A DNA stretch of 14,171 nt from JBALVO01 sp036961445 (GTDB lineage: Bacteria; Pseudomonadota; Gammaproteobacteria; Pseudomonadales; Halieaceae): contig JBALVO010000098.1 in NCBI GenBank assembly GCA_036961445.1, forward strand, positions 1 to 14,171, written 5' to 3'. The notes under the pieces are model-generated. The model had not been told where the DNA came from and did no database searches. It saw only the letters and a list, made by a program, of their open reading frames with translations. Made by a program: the position numbers and the translations under genes. Each line of letters opens with the position of its first letter. Position 1 is the stretch's first letter. Shown here piece by piece: positions 1 to 6,891 of the stretch.

Positions 1-559
1 AAACCAGTTCTTTTATCGGATAAAAATAGCCAACGAAGGTCATACCCGTGGCGAAGCCCACGAACAGCCATGAGCCGTGCTTGGCAATTTTGCGTGATAG
101 TTTTTCCAACGACCAGGATGTTTTGTCGAGCTTGATACGTTGGTTGCGGCTGCCCTCGGTTTTTTGCTCAATCCACATAAATACACTGGTCCACACAGTC
201 TGCGGACAGGTGTAACCGCACCAGATGCGTCCAGCGAAGGTGGTGACGGCGAATAGAGCGAAGGCAGCGATAATTAGCAGGAAGGCCAACATGGGGAAAT
301 CTTGTGGCCAGAACGTAAGGCCGAGAATATGGAATTTACGCTCGGGCAAGTCAAATAGAACGGCTTGTCTGCCATCCCAGTTTAACCATGGCAATAGGAA
401 ATAGCCCAACAGCAGCGGCCATCCTGTGTAAAGGCGAATACGCTGGTAAAAACCCTCTATTTTTCGCGTATAGATTTTCTCGCGACGCTGGTAGAGGTCG
501 ATTTCCCCGACTTCGGTAGGCGCAACTTCCTGAAGATCAATCAGATCCGGGTCAGCCAT
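1..559 (-). CDS. ccoG: CcoG (RdxA/FixG-type) cbb3 oxidase assembly protein, N-terminal part
   Basis: This is the first 186 codons of a gene that runs off the left edge. CcoG proteins are inner-membrane iron-sulfur proteins; the family is linked to copper reduction during cbb3 oxidase assembly. The visible part has hydrophobic segments near residues 44-59, 87-109 and 163-180. It carries the family hallmark GRIWCGYTCPQTVW at residues 110-123, in which the two cysteines belong to a CxxxC pair. The run PWLNWDGRQAVLFDLPERKF at 57-76 is also typical of the family. The ferredoxin-like cluster motifs lie beyond the window and cannot be checked. The ATG at 559 begins MADPDLIDLQ, and no strong ribosome binding site precedes it. 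It lies 89 bases downstream of ccoP, in the usual place for the ccoGHIS assembly genes; ccoH, ccoI and ccoS would be to the left. Confidence 0.95.
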   Translation of the reverse strand, partial: MADPDLIDLQEVAPTEVGEIDLYQRREKIYTRKIEGFYQRIRLYTGWPLLLGYFLLPWLNWDGRQAVLFDLPERKFHILGLTFWPQDFPMLAFLLIIAAFALFAVTTFAGRIWCGYTCPQTVWTSVFMWIEQKTEGSRNQRIKLDKTSWSLEKLSRKIAKHGSWLFVGFATGMTFVGYFYPIKELV

Positions 560-648
560 GGTCTTGCACCGTGATTGTTTTGAAGCGAGCTTGCATTTGC
601 AGGGGCCTTCCCTGGCCTCCCGGTTTTATGTCAAAAAAATGCCGCTTG

Positions 649-1527
649 CTACTGATTCAGCCCATAGATATACGCGGTCAGTATGTGGATTTTGTCTTCA
701 CTGAGCGTGTCCTCGAACGCGGGCATCACGCCATTACGTCCTGCCCGTATACTGTGACTGATCTGCTCAGTGTTGCCGCCATAAAGCCAGATACCGTTGG
801 CCAGATTGGGGGCACCTAAAGCGGGGTTACCAGTGCCATCCATGCCGTGGCAGGCTGAACAATAAGTCTTGAAATGGGTCTCGCCGGCTGTGACCAGCTT
901 CGAATCGGCGCTGCGCCCATTGAGATCCAACACATATGCGGTGACTTCGGCAACACCCTGGTCGCCCAGTATGCTCCCCCAGGCTGGCATCGCGGCCTGG
1001 CGGCCGTTGACTAGCGTGGCCTTTATCGTGTCGGGATCGCCACCGTATATCCAGTCGTCATCACTCAAATTGGGAAAGCCATAGCTGCCTTTAGCATCGC
1101 CGCCGTGGCACTGCGCGCAGTTATTACCGAACATGCGCATACCCATTTTGCGTACCGCCGGGTCTGCAGCAATTTCCTCCACCGATAGTGCCAGATAGCG
1201 ATCGCGCATCGCGCGGAATTTATCATCGGCCGCTGTGACCTCTCTGTCGTGTTGCCCAATCTGCGTCCATCCAAGCACGCCGGGATAATTGCCCATGCCA
1301 GGATAGATAATCAGGTAGCCGATGGCCCATACAATGGTCAATACGAACATATAAAACCACCAGGCTGGCAGCGGGTTGTCCAATTCCTCAATGCCGTCGT
1401 ATTCGTGTCCGGTGGTTTTGTCTCCCGGTTGCTGCTCGCGTTTGCGATTGGCAAACAGGATCCATGTAAGCCCTACGATGGTCACCGTGGTGAGAACAAT
1501 AATCCACATGCTCCAGAAATTAGTCAT
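649..1527 (-). CDS. ccoP: cbb3-type cytochrome c oxidase subunit III, diheme cytochrome c
   Basis: CcoP is the membrane-anchored diheme cytochrome c that passes electrons from soluble or membrane cytochromes c towards CcoO and CcoN. The protein has 292 residues, a usual length. It shows two N-terminal membrane helices (about 4-26 and 56-76), the longer two-helix form of the FixP/CcoP N-terminus. Two periplasmic cytochrome c domains follow, with heme-binding CAQCH at 137-141 and CSACH at 223-227. Candidate distal Met ligands lie in AAMPAWG (about 180) and GVMPAFE (about 268). Translation probably starts at ATG 1527: a strong AGGAGG (1537-1542) sits 9 bases upstream, inside the end of ccoQ, and the two genes overlap by 8 bases. 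This suggests translational coupling. Confidence 0.97.
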   Translation of the reverse strand: MTNFWSMWIIVLTTVTIVGLTWILFANRKREQQPGDKTTGHEYDGIEELDNPLPAWWFYMFVLTIVWAIGYLIIYPGMGNYPGVLGWTQIGQHDREVTAADDKFRAMRDRYLALSVEEIAADPAVRKMGMRMFGNNCAQCHGGDAKGSYGFPNLSDDDWIYGGDPDTIKATLVNGRQAAMPAWGSILGDQGVAEVTAYVLDLNGRSADSKLVTAGETHFKTYCSACHGMDGTGNPALGAPNLANGIWLYGGNTEQISHSIRAGRNGVMPAFEDTLSEDKIHILTAYIYGLNQ

Positions 1528-1705
1528 TCTTTACTTCCTCCTGCACGGTGCGTTGATTCAGCTCTGCATCTGCATCTGCGAATGGCAAGTTGGCGGCTTC
1601 ATCAAAAGTCTTTTTACGCTTGCTGTTATAGGCCCAGAAACACAGGCCGATGAATGTGAGCATCAGGAAAGCGGTGCTGAGTCCTCTCAGGTCGTTGATA
1701 TCCAT
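1520..1705 (-). CDS. ccoQ: cbb3-type oxidase small subunit CcoQ
   Basis: A 61-residue protein with one membrane helix (about 11-26, STAFLMLTFIGLCFWAYN) followed by a basic patch, SKRKK, and an acidic tail. This size, layout and position between ccoO and ccoP are those of CcoQ (FixQ), a non-catalytic subunit that helps stabilise the cbb3 complex. The family is poorly conserved, so the call rests mainly on position and topology. The gene starts 6 bases after the ccoO stop and its last 8 bases overlap ccoP. Only a weak ribosome binding site precedes ATG 1705, which fits translational coupling to ccoO. Confidence 0.92.
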   Translation of the reverse strand: MDINDLRGLSTAFLMLTFIGLCFWAYNSKRKKTFDEAANLPFADADAELNQRTVQEEVKND

Positions 1706-1711
1706 GTCTAG

Positions 1712-2320
1712 CTAGCGCCTCGATTGCAACAGGATGCCCAGTTGTTGCAGGTAGGCAACAAGAGCGTCTATTTCTTTCTTGCCGGCGACGGCAGCGCCAG
1801 CACCGGCGATATCTTCATCGGTATACGGCACGCCAACCTTGCGCAGCCCTGTCATTTTACGGCCGGTTTTCTCGGGGTTGATGTCCGCGTCAAACAACCA
1901 GGGGAAACCGGGCATATTAGATTCGGGTACAACGTCTCTGGGATTGTTCAAGTGAGCGCGATGCCAGTCATCACTGTAACGCTTGCCAACGCGTGCCAGG
2001 TCTGGGCCAGTGCGTTTGGAACCCCATAAAAATGGGTGATTGTAGACAAATTCCCCCGCGACAGAGTAATGACCATAACGTTCGGTCTCCGCACGCAATG
2101 GGCGGATCATCTGCGAGTGACAGGTATTACAGCCTTCGCGGATATAGATATCGCGGCCCTCAAGTTCCAGGGCGGGAAGTGGTTTAAGTCCGGCGATGGG
2201 TTCGTTAACCTCTTTGGAAAACATCAGCGGCACCAGTTCTACCAGGGTACCAAAGCTAAGCGCGACGATGGTCAGGATGATCATCAGGCCAACATTTTTT
2301 TCAACGACTTCATGTTTCAT
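1712..2320 (-). CDS. ccoO: cbb3-type cytochrome c oxidase subunit II, monoheme cytochrome c
   Basis: CcoO carries one heme c and relays electrons from CcoP to the CcoN active site. The 202-residue protein has one N-terminal membrane anchor (about 10-33) and one heme site, CNTCH, at residues 64-68 within REGCNTCHSQMIRPL, a highly conserved CcoO signature. The likely axial Met is M136 in NMPGFPWL. An upstream in-frame ATG at 2374 would add 18 residues overlapping the ccoN end. ATG 2320 is preferred because AAGGAG stands about 6 bases upstream and the resulting MKHEVVEKNVG is a typical CcoO beginning. It lies 10 bases beyond the ccoN stop in the ccoNOQP operon. Confidence 0.96.
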   Translation of the reverse strand: MKHEVVEKNVGLMIILTIVALSFGTLVELVPLMFSKEVNEPIAGLKPLPALELEGRDIYIREGCNTCHSQMIRPLRAETERYGHYSVAGEFVYNHPFLWGSKRTGPDLARVGKRYSDDWHRAHLNNPRDVVPESNMPGFPWLFDADINPEKTGRKMTGLRKVGVPYTDEDIAGAGAAVAGKKEIDALVAYLQQLGILLQSRR

Positions 2321-2330
2321 GGTCTGCTCC

Positions 2331-3770
2331 TTACGCCGCGCTTGCTGCAGCCGGGGCCGCCTGTGGTTCAACATCTTTCCGGCTGGTCATATATACGTTG
2401 TAGGCCATTATCAGCATACCGGCGAAGAATATTGCACCACCCAGAACGCGCACCACATACCCTGGATAGCTAGCGGCTACCGACTCTACAAAGGTGTAAG
2501 TCAGGGTTCCGTCCTGGTTATAGGCACGCCACATCAGGCCCTGCAGAATACCGTTGACCCACATAGAGGTAATGTAGAGCACAGTGCCAATGGTGGACAT
2601 CCAGAAGTGCGTATTGATCAGGTCGATGCTGTACATTCTTTCCTTGGCAAAGAGGATGGGGAACAGGTGATACAGCGAACCGATGGTAATCATTGCAACC
2701 CAGCCCAGCGCTCCGGAGTGCACGTGACCAATAGTCCAATCGGTATAGTGAGACAGCGAGTTCACCGTCTTGATGGACATCATTGGGCCTTCAAAAGTGG
2801 ACATGCCGTAGAACGACAGGCTGACCACTAAAAAACGCAGGATGGGGTCAGTACGCAGTTTGTCCCAGGCCCCTGAGAGGGTCATCATGCCATTGATCAT
2901 GCCACCCCAGGAAGGAGCCAGCAGGATGAGGGACATTGCCATGCCCAGGCTTTGTGCCCAGTCCGGTAGGGCAGTGTAGTGCAGGTGGTGAGGTCCGGCC
3001 CATATATATACCGCTACCAATGACCAGAAATGCACAATACTCAGGCGATAGGAGTAAACCGGGCGCCCGGCTTGTTTCGGCACAAAGTAATACATCATGC
3101 CCAGGAAACCAGCGGTCAGAAAGAAACCCACCGCATTGTGGCCATACCACCATTGCACCATGGCATCTACCGTGCCGGCGTAGATTGAGTAGGACTTGAA
3201 CATGCCAACCGGAATCGCGAGGCTGTTTATAATGTGCAATATCGCCACAGCAATAATAAATGAACCCAGGAACCAGTTGGCCACATAGATGTGCGACGTC
3301 TTGCGCTTGACAATAGTGCCGAAGAACACGATGGCGTAAAGCACCCAGACCACCGTGATCAGTATGTCGATGGGCCATTCCAGCTCCGCGTATTCCTTGG
3401 CGGTAGACAAGCCCAGTGGCAGGGTGACAGCTGCCGCTACAATGACCAACTGCCAGCCCCAGAATGTCAAGGCGGCCAATTTGTCGGAAATTAATCGTGT
3501 CTGGCAGGTGCGCTGCACTATGTAATATGAGGTGGCAAACAATCCCGAGCCGCCAAACGCAAAGATTACTGCGTTGGTGTGCAGTGGGCGCAAGCGACCA
3601 AAGTGCAGCCAGGGCAGGTCGAAGTTCAATGCGGGCCAGGCCAGCTGGGCGGCAATAAGTACGCCCACCAGCATGCCGACGATACCCCAGACTACGGTCA
3701 TTACAGCAAACTGGCGCACCACTTTGTAGTTATAAGTCGGGTGTTCCAGTGCAGAGTTAAGCTCGCTCAT
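2331..3770 (-). CDS. ccoN: cbb3-type cytochrome c oxidase subunit I, catalytic subunit
   Basis: CcoN is the proton-pumping, oxygen-reducing core of the high-affinity cbb3 heme-copper oxidase in the inner membrane. The 479-residue protein is of normal length, with about twelve predicted membrane helices. All key residues are visible: H64 (RPLHTNA) and H351 for the low-spin heme b; H349 (IGHVHSG) for heme b3; H211 (WWYGHNAVGFF), H261 and H262 (AGPHHLHYT) for CuB; and Y255, the cross-linked tyrosine position typical of cbb3 enzymes. These match the published Pseudomonas stutzeri CcoN positions with an offset of four. The start at ATG 3770 has a modest GGAA 7-10 bases upstream. A 60-base spacer with a 9-base inverted repeat separates it from the YIP1-family gene. 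The C-terminus is an Ala-rich tail. Confidence 0.98.
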   Translation of the reverse strand: MSELNSALEHPTYNYKVVRQFAVMTVVWGIVGMLVGVLIAAQLAWPALNFDLPWLHFGRLRPLHTNAVIFAFGGSGLFATSYYIVQRTCQTRLISDKLAALTFWGWQLVIVAAAVTLPLGLSTAKEYAELEWPIDILITVVWVLYAIVFFGTIVKRKTSHIYVANWFLGSFIIAVAILHIINSLAIPVGMFKSYSIYAGTVDAMVQWWYGHNAVGFFLTAGFLGMMYYFVPKQAGRPVYSYRLSIVHFWSLVAVYIWAGPHHLHYTALPDWAQSLGMAMSLILLAPSWGGMINGMMTLSGAWDKLRTDPILRFLVVSLSFYGMSTFEGPMMSIKTVNSLSHYTDWTIGHVHSGALGWVAMITIGSLYHLFPILFAKERMYSIDLINTHFWMSTIGTVLYITSMWVNGILQGLMWRAYNQDGTLTYTFVESVAASYPGYVVRVLGGAIFFAGMLIMAYNVYMTSRKDVEPQAAPAAASAA

Positions 3771-3789
3771 GGTTCATTTCCAATTAAAG

Positions 3790-3795
3790 ATTCTA
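3790..3795 (-). promoter_or_regulatory. Possible -10 element just upstream of ccoN
   Basis: On the minus strand TAGAAT matches the sigma70 -10 consensus at five of six positions and lies 19 bases upstream of the ccoN ATG. No convincing -35 is present 16-18 bases further up, so an internal ccoN promoter is only a possibility. The untranslated leader would be short. Confidence 0.2.
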
Positions 3796-3799
3796 AATT

Positions 3800-3837
3800 C
3801 GATTAACCCGTCCAGTTACAGTTGAGCTGGTTAATCG
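3800..3837. repeat. Perfect 9-base inverted repeat between the YIP1-family gene and ccoN
   Basis: CGATTAACC (3800-3808) is repeated in inverse as GGTTAATCG (3829-3837) with a 20-base spacer. The right arm spans the stop codon of the YIP1-family gene. In RNA this could form a hairpin separating that reading frame from ccoN. No T-tract follows, so it does not look like a terminator. An mRNA-stability or processing element, or a protein-binding site, is possible; the role is not known. Confidence 0.5.
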
Positions 3838-4433
3838 GTAAATGCCGGGGCTGCGCCAAAGTCCCACAGGATGACCGATCCGACCATCAGGCAGATCAGG
3901 ATGACCATGGCGATGGCCAGGACCGCACTGGAGAACAAAAAACCGCGCTCTTCAGGGATGTTCATCACAATAGGAATTCCCAGATACATCAGGTATACCG
4001 ACCAACTTACCGCAGCAACACCGACCAGAAGATCCAACCAGAGCAATGGAGAGAACCCTGATAACCCGGCGATGAATAGCGGAGTTGCAGTAAGCCCCGC
4101 TATAACAATACCCTTGGTAAGTGTGGATTTAGCGCCATAGGTTTCTGCCATCCAATGTATAAAGAAACCGATCACAGCGACGCAAGCGACCATGGTCATG
4201 TAGAACAGTATGCAGATCTGCCGTGCGCTGGCGGTCGTCAGTTTGATGGCTTCCCCATGATCCCCAACTGTCCAGCCCACCTGGCTGGTCCCGTAGTACC
4301 AGGCCACGGCTGGCAATATCGCCATAAAGCAGGGATACAGCACCAGGGTCTTGAATGAACTCTCTGGTAGATCGGCGATAATTCGCCATTGGGCGCTGGG
4401 CCTGGCCAATAAGCCAAAGGTATGTTGAATCAT
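3831..4433 (-). CDS. YIP1-family inner-membrane protein leading the cco operon
   Basis: A 200-residue integral membrane protein with about five hydrophobic helices (roughly 30-46, 70-92, 106-123, 128-153 and 165-190). The sequence ends in LMYLGIPIVMNIPEERGFLF and a last helix, the pattern of bacterial YIP1-family (PF04893-like) proteins. Their biochemical role is not established. The gene is the first one downstream of a perfect FNR box and is followed by ccoN after 60 bases on the same strand, so it is probably expressed under low oxygen together with the oxidase. A role in assembly, membrane placement or stability of the cbb3 complex is an inference from position only. ATG 4433 has GGAG about 11 bases upstream, which is slightly far. 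Family assignment is by eye. Confidence 0.8.
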   Translation of the reverse strand: MIQHTFGLLARPSAQWRIIADLPESSFKTLVLYPCFMAILPAVAWYYGTSQVGWTVGDHGEAIKLTTASARQICILFYMTMVACVAVIGFFIHWMAETYGAKSTLTKGIVIAGLTATPLFIAGLSGFSPLLWLDLLVGVAAVSWSVYLMYLGIPIVMNIPEERGFLFSSAVLAIAMVILICLMVGSVILWDFGAAPAFTD

Positions 4434-4480
4434 TAGGTTGTGCTCTCCCCGAAGCTACTACATTTATTTTGCAAACGCGT

Positions 4481-4495
4481 TCTGGATTTTCCAGA
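4481..4495. repeat. Inverted repeat TCTGGA-TTT-TCCAGA in the cco leader/promoter region
   Basis: Two perfect 6-base arms are separated by 3 bases. The repeat lies 10 bases downstream, in the direction of transcription, from the FNR box at 4506-4519. For a class II FNR promoter this is the RNA polymerase -24 to -10 region. It could be an additional operator or a hairpin. It has no T-run after it in the fnr-to-cco direction, so a terminator for fnr is unlikely. Confidence 0.35.
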
Positions 4496-4505
4496 GTCAA
4501 TAGTG

Positions 4506-4519
4506 TTGATTTTAATCAA
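4506..4519 (-). promoter_or_regulatory. FNR/ANR box (perfect palindrome) for the YIP1-ccoNOQP unit
   Basis: TTGATTTTAATCAA fits the FNR consensus TTGAT-N4-ATCAA at every fixed position and is a perfect 14-base palindrome. It lies 72 bases upstream of the YIP1-family start and 39 bases downstream of the fnr stop, so the natural target is the YIP1-ccoNOQP transcript. Class II spacing would put the start of transcription near 4471, but no good -10 hexamer is visible at 4478-4483. The exact promoter geometry therefore remains open. Confidence 0.9.
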
Positions 4520-4550
4520 GGGAAACAGCCGCCGCAAATGCAGCATATAG

Positions 4551-4570
4551 TCAGTTTCTCAGTTTCTCAG
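4551..4570. repeat. Short tandem repeat (8-base unit, 2.5 copies) over the fnr stop codon
   Basis: The unit TCAGTTTC is repeated twice and followed by TCAG. The fnr stop codon (4559-4561) lies within it. Because the unit is 8 bases, a gain or loss of one copy would alter the reading frame, though only in the last few codons of FNR. Confidence 0.6.
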
Positions 4571-5317
4571 GTTGGCCATGTTTTTCAAGCCACTAGGGTC
4601 CAGTATTTCTATCTCTTTATTCTCGACCCGTAAAATTTCCATTTTCTGCATTCGGCTGAATACGCGGCTAACGGTTTCTACTGTCAGTCCGAGGTAATTG
4701 CCGATATCGACGCGTGACATTGGCAGACGAAATTGCGTGGCGCTTAGTTGGCGCCTGGCATTGCGGGAGGAAATGCTGAGCATCAGCGCCCCGACGCGCT
4801 CATCGGCTGAGTTTTTGCTTAACAGGGTGATAAGTTGCTGGTCTTCGGTGATTTCACGACTCATCAATTGAAAGAAGTGACGTTGCAGGTTGGGCATCAT
4901 GGAACTCAGTTTCTCCAGAGAGGAGAAAGGGATTTCACACACTGCTGCGGTTTCAAGCGCCTTTGCAGAAGAGGCATGGGAGTTATTGCTAATGCCGTCC
5001 ATGCCCAGTATTTCACCCGGGAAAAAGAAGCCGGTTACCTGCTCCCGTCCGTCATCTGTCGTCTTATAAGCCTTCATAGTGCCAGATCTCACGGCGTAAA
5101 CGGATTGGAAGTGATCGCCTTCGCGATACAGGTGCTGGGATTTTTGCAGGGGTTTGCTGCGCTGGATGATGTCATCGAGCTGCTGGATGTCATCGCCTTC
5201 CAATGCCAGCGGCAGGCAGACGCTGTTGAGCCTGCAATTACTGCAATTAACTTGATAGTCGTGAACGCAAGGCTTGAGCACTGCGCTACCATCAGCATCC
5301 GTAAGATGAATCGTCAT
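4559..5317 (-). CDS. fnr: FNR/ANR-type oxygen-sensing transcriptional regulator (Crp/Fnr family)
   Basis: A 252-residue Crp/Fnr regulator, close to the 250 residues of E. coli FNR. Three N-terminal cysteines, C25, C28 and C34 (NCSNCRLNSVC), plus C127 (AAVCEIP) match the four ligands of the oxygen-labile 4Fe-4S cluster, so it should sense oxygen directly. A cyclic-nucleotide-like beta-barrel spans about 50-150, a dimerisation helix about 150-175, and a winged helix lies near the C-terminus. Its recognition helix, VETVSRVFSRM, has the E-xx-S-R pattern that reads TTGAT half-sites. The frame can be opened at a TTG (5329), but ATG 5317 is chosen because GGAAG lies 5 bases upstream. Pseudomonads name the ortholog anr. 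The gene lies between hemN and the cco operon, both of which carry FNR boxes. Confidence 0.96.
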   Translation of the reverse strand: MTIHLTDADGSAVLKPCVHDYQVNCSNCRLNSVCLPLALEGDDIQQLDDIIQRSKPLQKSQHLYREGDHFQSVYAVRSGTMKAYKTTDDGREQVTGFFFPGEILGMDGISNNSHASSAKALETAAVCEIPFSSLEKLSSMMPNLQRHFFQLMSREITEDQQLITLLSKNSADERVGALMLSISSRNARRQLSATQFRLPMSRVDIGNYLGLTVETVSRVFSRMQKMEILRVENKEIEILDPSGLKNMANLRN

Positions 5318-5346
5318 ATCCGCTTCCAAGCCGTTAACTATCCCGC

Positions 5347-5376
5347 ATTATAGTCCAATATTGCTTGGGGCTGAAA
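5347..5376 (-). promoter_or_regulatory. Likely fnr promoter
   Basis: A perfect TATAAT is read on the minus strand at 5352-5347, 29 bases upstream of the fnr ATG. The best -35 candidate, TTTCAG at 5376-5371, is poor. An 8-base palindrome, CAATATTG (5356-5363), sits between them. No full FNR box is present here; only a single TTGAT half-site occurs at the end of hemN (5394-5398). Confidence 0.45.
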
Positions 5377-5394
5377 TCTGTTTTTCACGACATA

Positions 5395-6831
5395 TCAAAG
5401 TGTTGCAGAAAAATTTGGTGGCGATTCGTCGCCCTGATGGGACTTTAGGTAGGCATCAAAGGGCATACAGATATTGCGCAGGAACGGGCGGCCTCGGTGA
5501 GTAACGATGAGTTCGCGATCAGTGATGCTAAGCAGGTCATCCGCCTCCATTTTGCGCAGAGACTCCAGTTCCTTATTGAATTGAGTCGAGAAGTCTATGC
5601 CGAATTGACGATTGCATTCACCGATGTCCAACTTAAGTTCCGAGATCAGGGTCATGATGATATGGCGCCTGAGCTTGTCCTCTGTGGTCACCTTGCAACC
5701 GCGAGTCAGAGGCAGTTGACTCTGATCTATCATCTTATAATAGCTGTCGAGTTCACGCTCATTCTGTAAGTAAAAATCCCCAATCTGGCTAATCGCCGAA
5801 ACGCCCAGCCCCAGTAGATCATCTGCCATATGCAGTGAGTAGCCCTGGAAGTTCCGCTGCAGGCGACCCTCGCGCTGAGCTCTGGCGAGCTCGTCCTCCG
5901 GCAAAACGTAGTGGTCCATGCCTATATGCAAGTAACCCGCACTTTGCAGCGTATGGGTAATCATTTGTTGCAGCAGTAGCTTTTCTTCTGGTTCAGGCAG
6001 CGTCAGGCGGTCGATGGCGCGCTGACTACTGAACCGCTCTGGCAGATGGGCATAGTTGTAACAGGCTATACGGTCGGGTCGCAGCGCAATCACTTTGCGC
6101 AGCGTTTCGTCCATGGTGTAGCGGTCCTGATGCGGCAGGCCATATATCAGGTCGAAGCTCAGGGAGCGAAAGCCATGGGAGCGAATACTGTCAACCAGTG
6201 GGGCGACCTCCTTATACGGTTGCACTCGATTCACCGCTTTTTGTACCAGCGGGTCAAAGTCCTGTATGCCAAGGCTTATACGGTTGAAGCCGATGCCTTT
6301 GAGCAGCGCAATCGTGCTGGTCTCGATGGTCCGGGGGTCGATCTCAATGGAGTACTCGCGATAACCCTTGTCCAGCAGGCGAAAATTGCTGGCCAGCATA
6401 TGCATCAGTTCAGTGATTTCAGCATTGTCCAGGTAAGTCGGTGTGCCGCCGCCCCAGTGCATCTGGGTTATAGGACGCGTATCTCCCAGTAGCTGTGATT
6501 GCATCTGGATTTCCTTCTCCAGGCGTTGCAGGTATTGGCGCGCGGCGCCTTTCTCTCGCGTGACGATTTTATTACAGGCGCAGTAGTAGCAAATATCGTT
6601 GCAGAAAGGCAGGTGCAGGTACAACGACAGCGGCGCTCGCTTGTGGTCGCCATCAGTATCTTGCCATGCGCGGTACTGATCCACAGGAAAATCCTGGCGA
6701 AATTGAGGCGCGGTAGGGTAGGAGGTGTAACGTGGCCCCTGGCTGGCATACTTTGCCGCAAGCTCCATGTCCTTTTTGTGCTCGGGGGGAATGCTGGTAC
6801 TGGTCACCAGGTCTTGTGGAATGCTATTCAT
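5395..6831 (-). CDS. hemN: Oxygen-independent coproporphyrinogen III oxidase (radical SAM)
   Basis: HemN oxidatively decarboxylates coproporphyrinogen III to protoporphyrinogen IX without oxygen, which lets cells make heme for cytochromes when oxygen is scarce. The 478-residue protein (E. coli 457) starts its conserved part with GPRYTSYPTA (32-41). The radical SAM cluster motif is C77-x3-C81-x2-C84, followed by the HemN-specific C86 in CNDICYYCACNKI. The SAM-binding GGGTPT follows in HWGGGTPTYL. The C-terminal HemN domain (about 370-460) is present, which separates it from HemW-like proteins. ATG 6831 is used although its ribosome binding site is weak; M22 (6768) would leave an unusually short lead-in. 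The gene lies just upstream of fnr and is preceded by an FNR box at 6892-6905. Confidence 0.96.
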   Translation of the reverse strand: MNSIPQDLVTSTSIPPEHKKDMELAAKYASQGPRYTSYPTAPQFRQDFPVDQYRAWQDTDGDHKRAPLSLYLHLPFCNDICYYCACNKIVTREKGAARQYLQRLEKEIQMQSQLLGDTRPITQMHWGGGTPTYLDNAEITELMHMLASNFRLLDKGYREYSIEIDPRTIETSTIALLKGIGFNRISLGIQDFDPLVQKAVNRVQPYKEVAPLVDSIRSHGFRSLSFDLIYGLPHQDRYTMDETLRKVIALRPDRIACYNYAHLPERFSSQRAIDRLTLPEPEEKLLLQQMITHTLQSAGYLHIGMDHYVLPEDELARAQREGRLQRNFQGYSLHMADDLLGLGVSAISQIGDFYLQNERELDSYYKMIDQSQLPLTRGCKVTTEDKLRRHIIMTLISELKLDIGECNRQFGIDFSTQFNKELESLRKMEADDLLSITDRELIVTHRGRPFLRNICMPFDAYLKSHQGDESPPNFSATL

Positions 6832-6863
6832 ATCGTGTACAGCTTGTTAACCGTTAAGGAAGG

Positions 6864-6869
6864 AAGATA
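6864..6869 (-). promoter_or_regulatory. -10 element of the FNR-dependent hemN promoter
   Basis: TATCTT on the minus strand matches TATAAT at four of six positions. It lies exactly where a class II FNR promoter predicts: with the box centre at -41.5, transcription would start near 6857 and leave a 25-base leader before the hemN ATG. Confidence 0.55.
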
Positions 6870-6891
6870 ACAAGATGTGGGTGAGGCGGCG

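Noticed and set aside
560..648. A separate promoter or small gene between ccoP and ccoG
   Set aside because: A TTGACA occurs on the minus strand, but no -10 follows at proper spacing. No short reading frame with a ribosome binding site is convincing. Read-through from ccoNOQP is the simpler view.
2196..2831. Plus-strand open frame of 211 codons opposite ccoO and ccoN
   Set aside because: It lies antisense to two clearly real genes with conserved heme and copper ligands. Its translation resembles no protein family, and it has no good ribosome binding site.
3820..3835. FNR-like site TTGAGCTGGTTAAT upstream of ccoN
   Set aside because: It departs from consensus at several fixed positions in both halves, and is better explained by the 9-base inverted repeat at 3800-3837.
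5385..5398. FNR box for fnr autoregulation
   Set aside because: Only one TTGAT half-site is present (minus strand); the partner half reads CGTGA, so it does not meet the dyad consensus.
5402..5431. Possible hairpin with T-run at the hemN end as a terminator
   Set aside because: The stem GGCGA/TCGCC is only 5 base pairs, lies within the hemN coding end, and the T-tract begins several bases after it. This is too weak to call a terminator.
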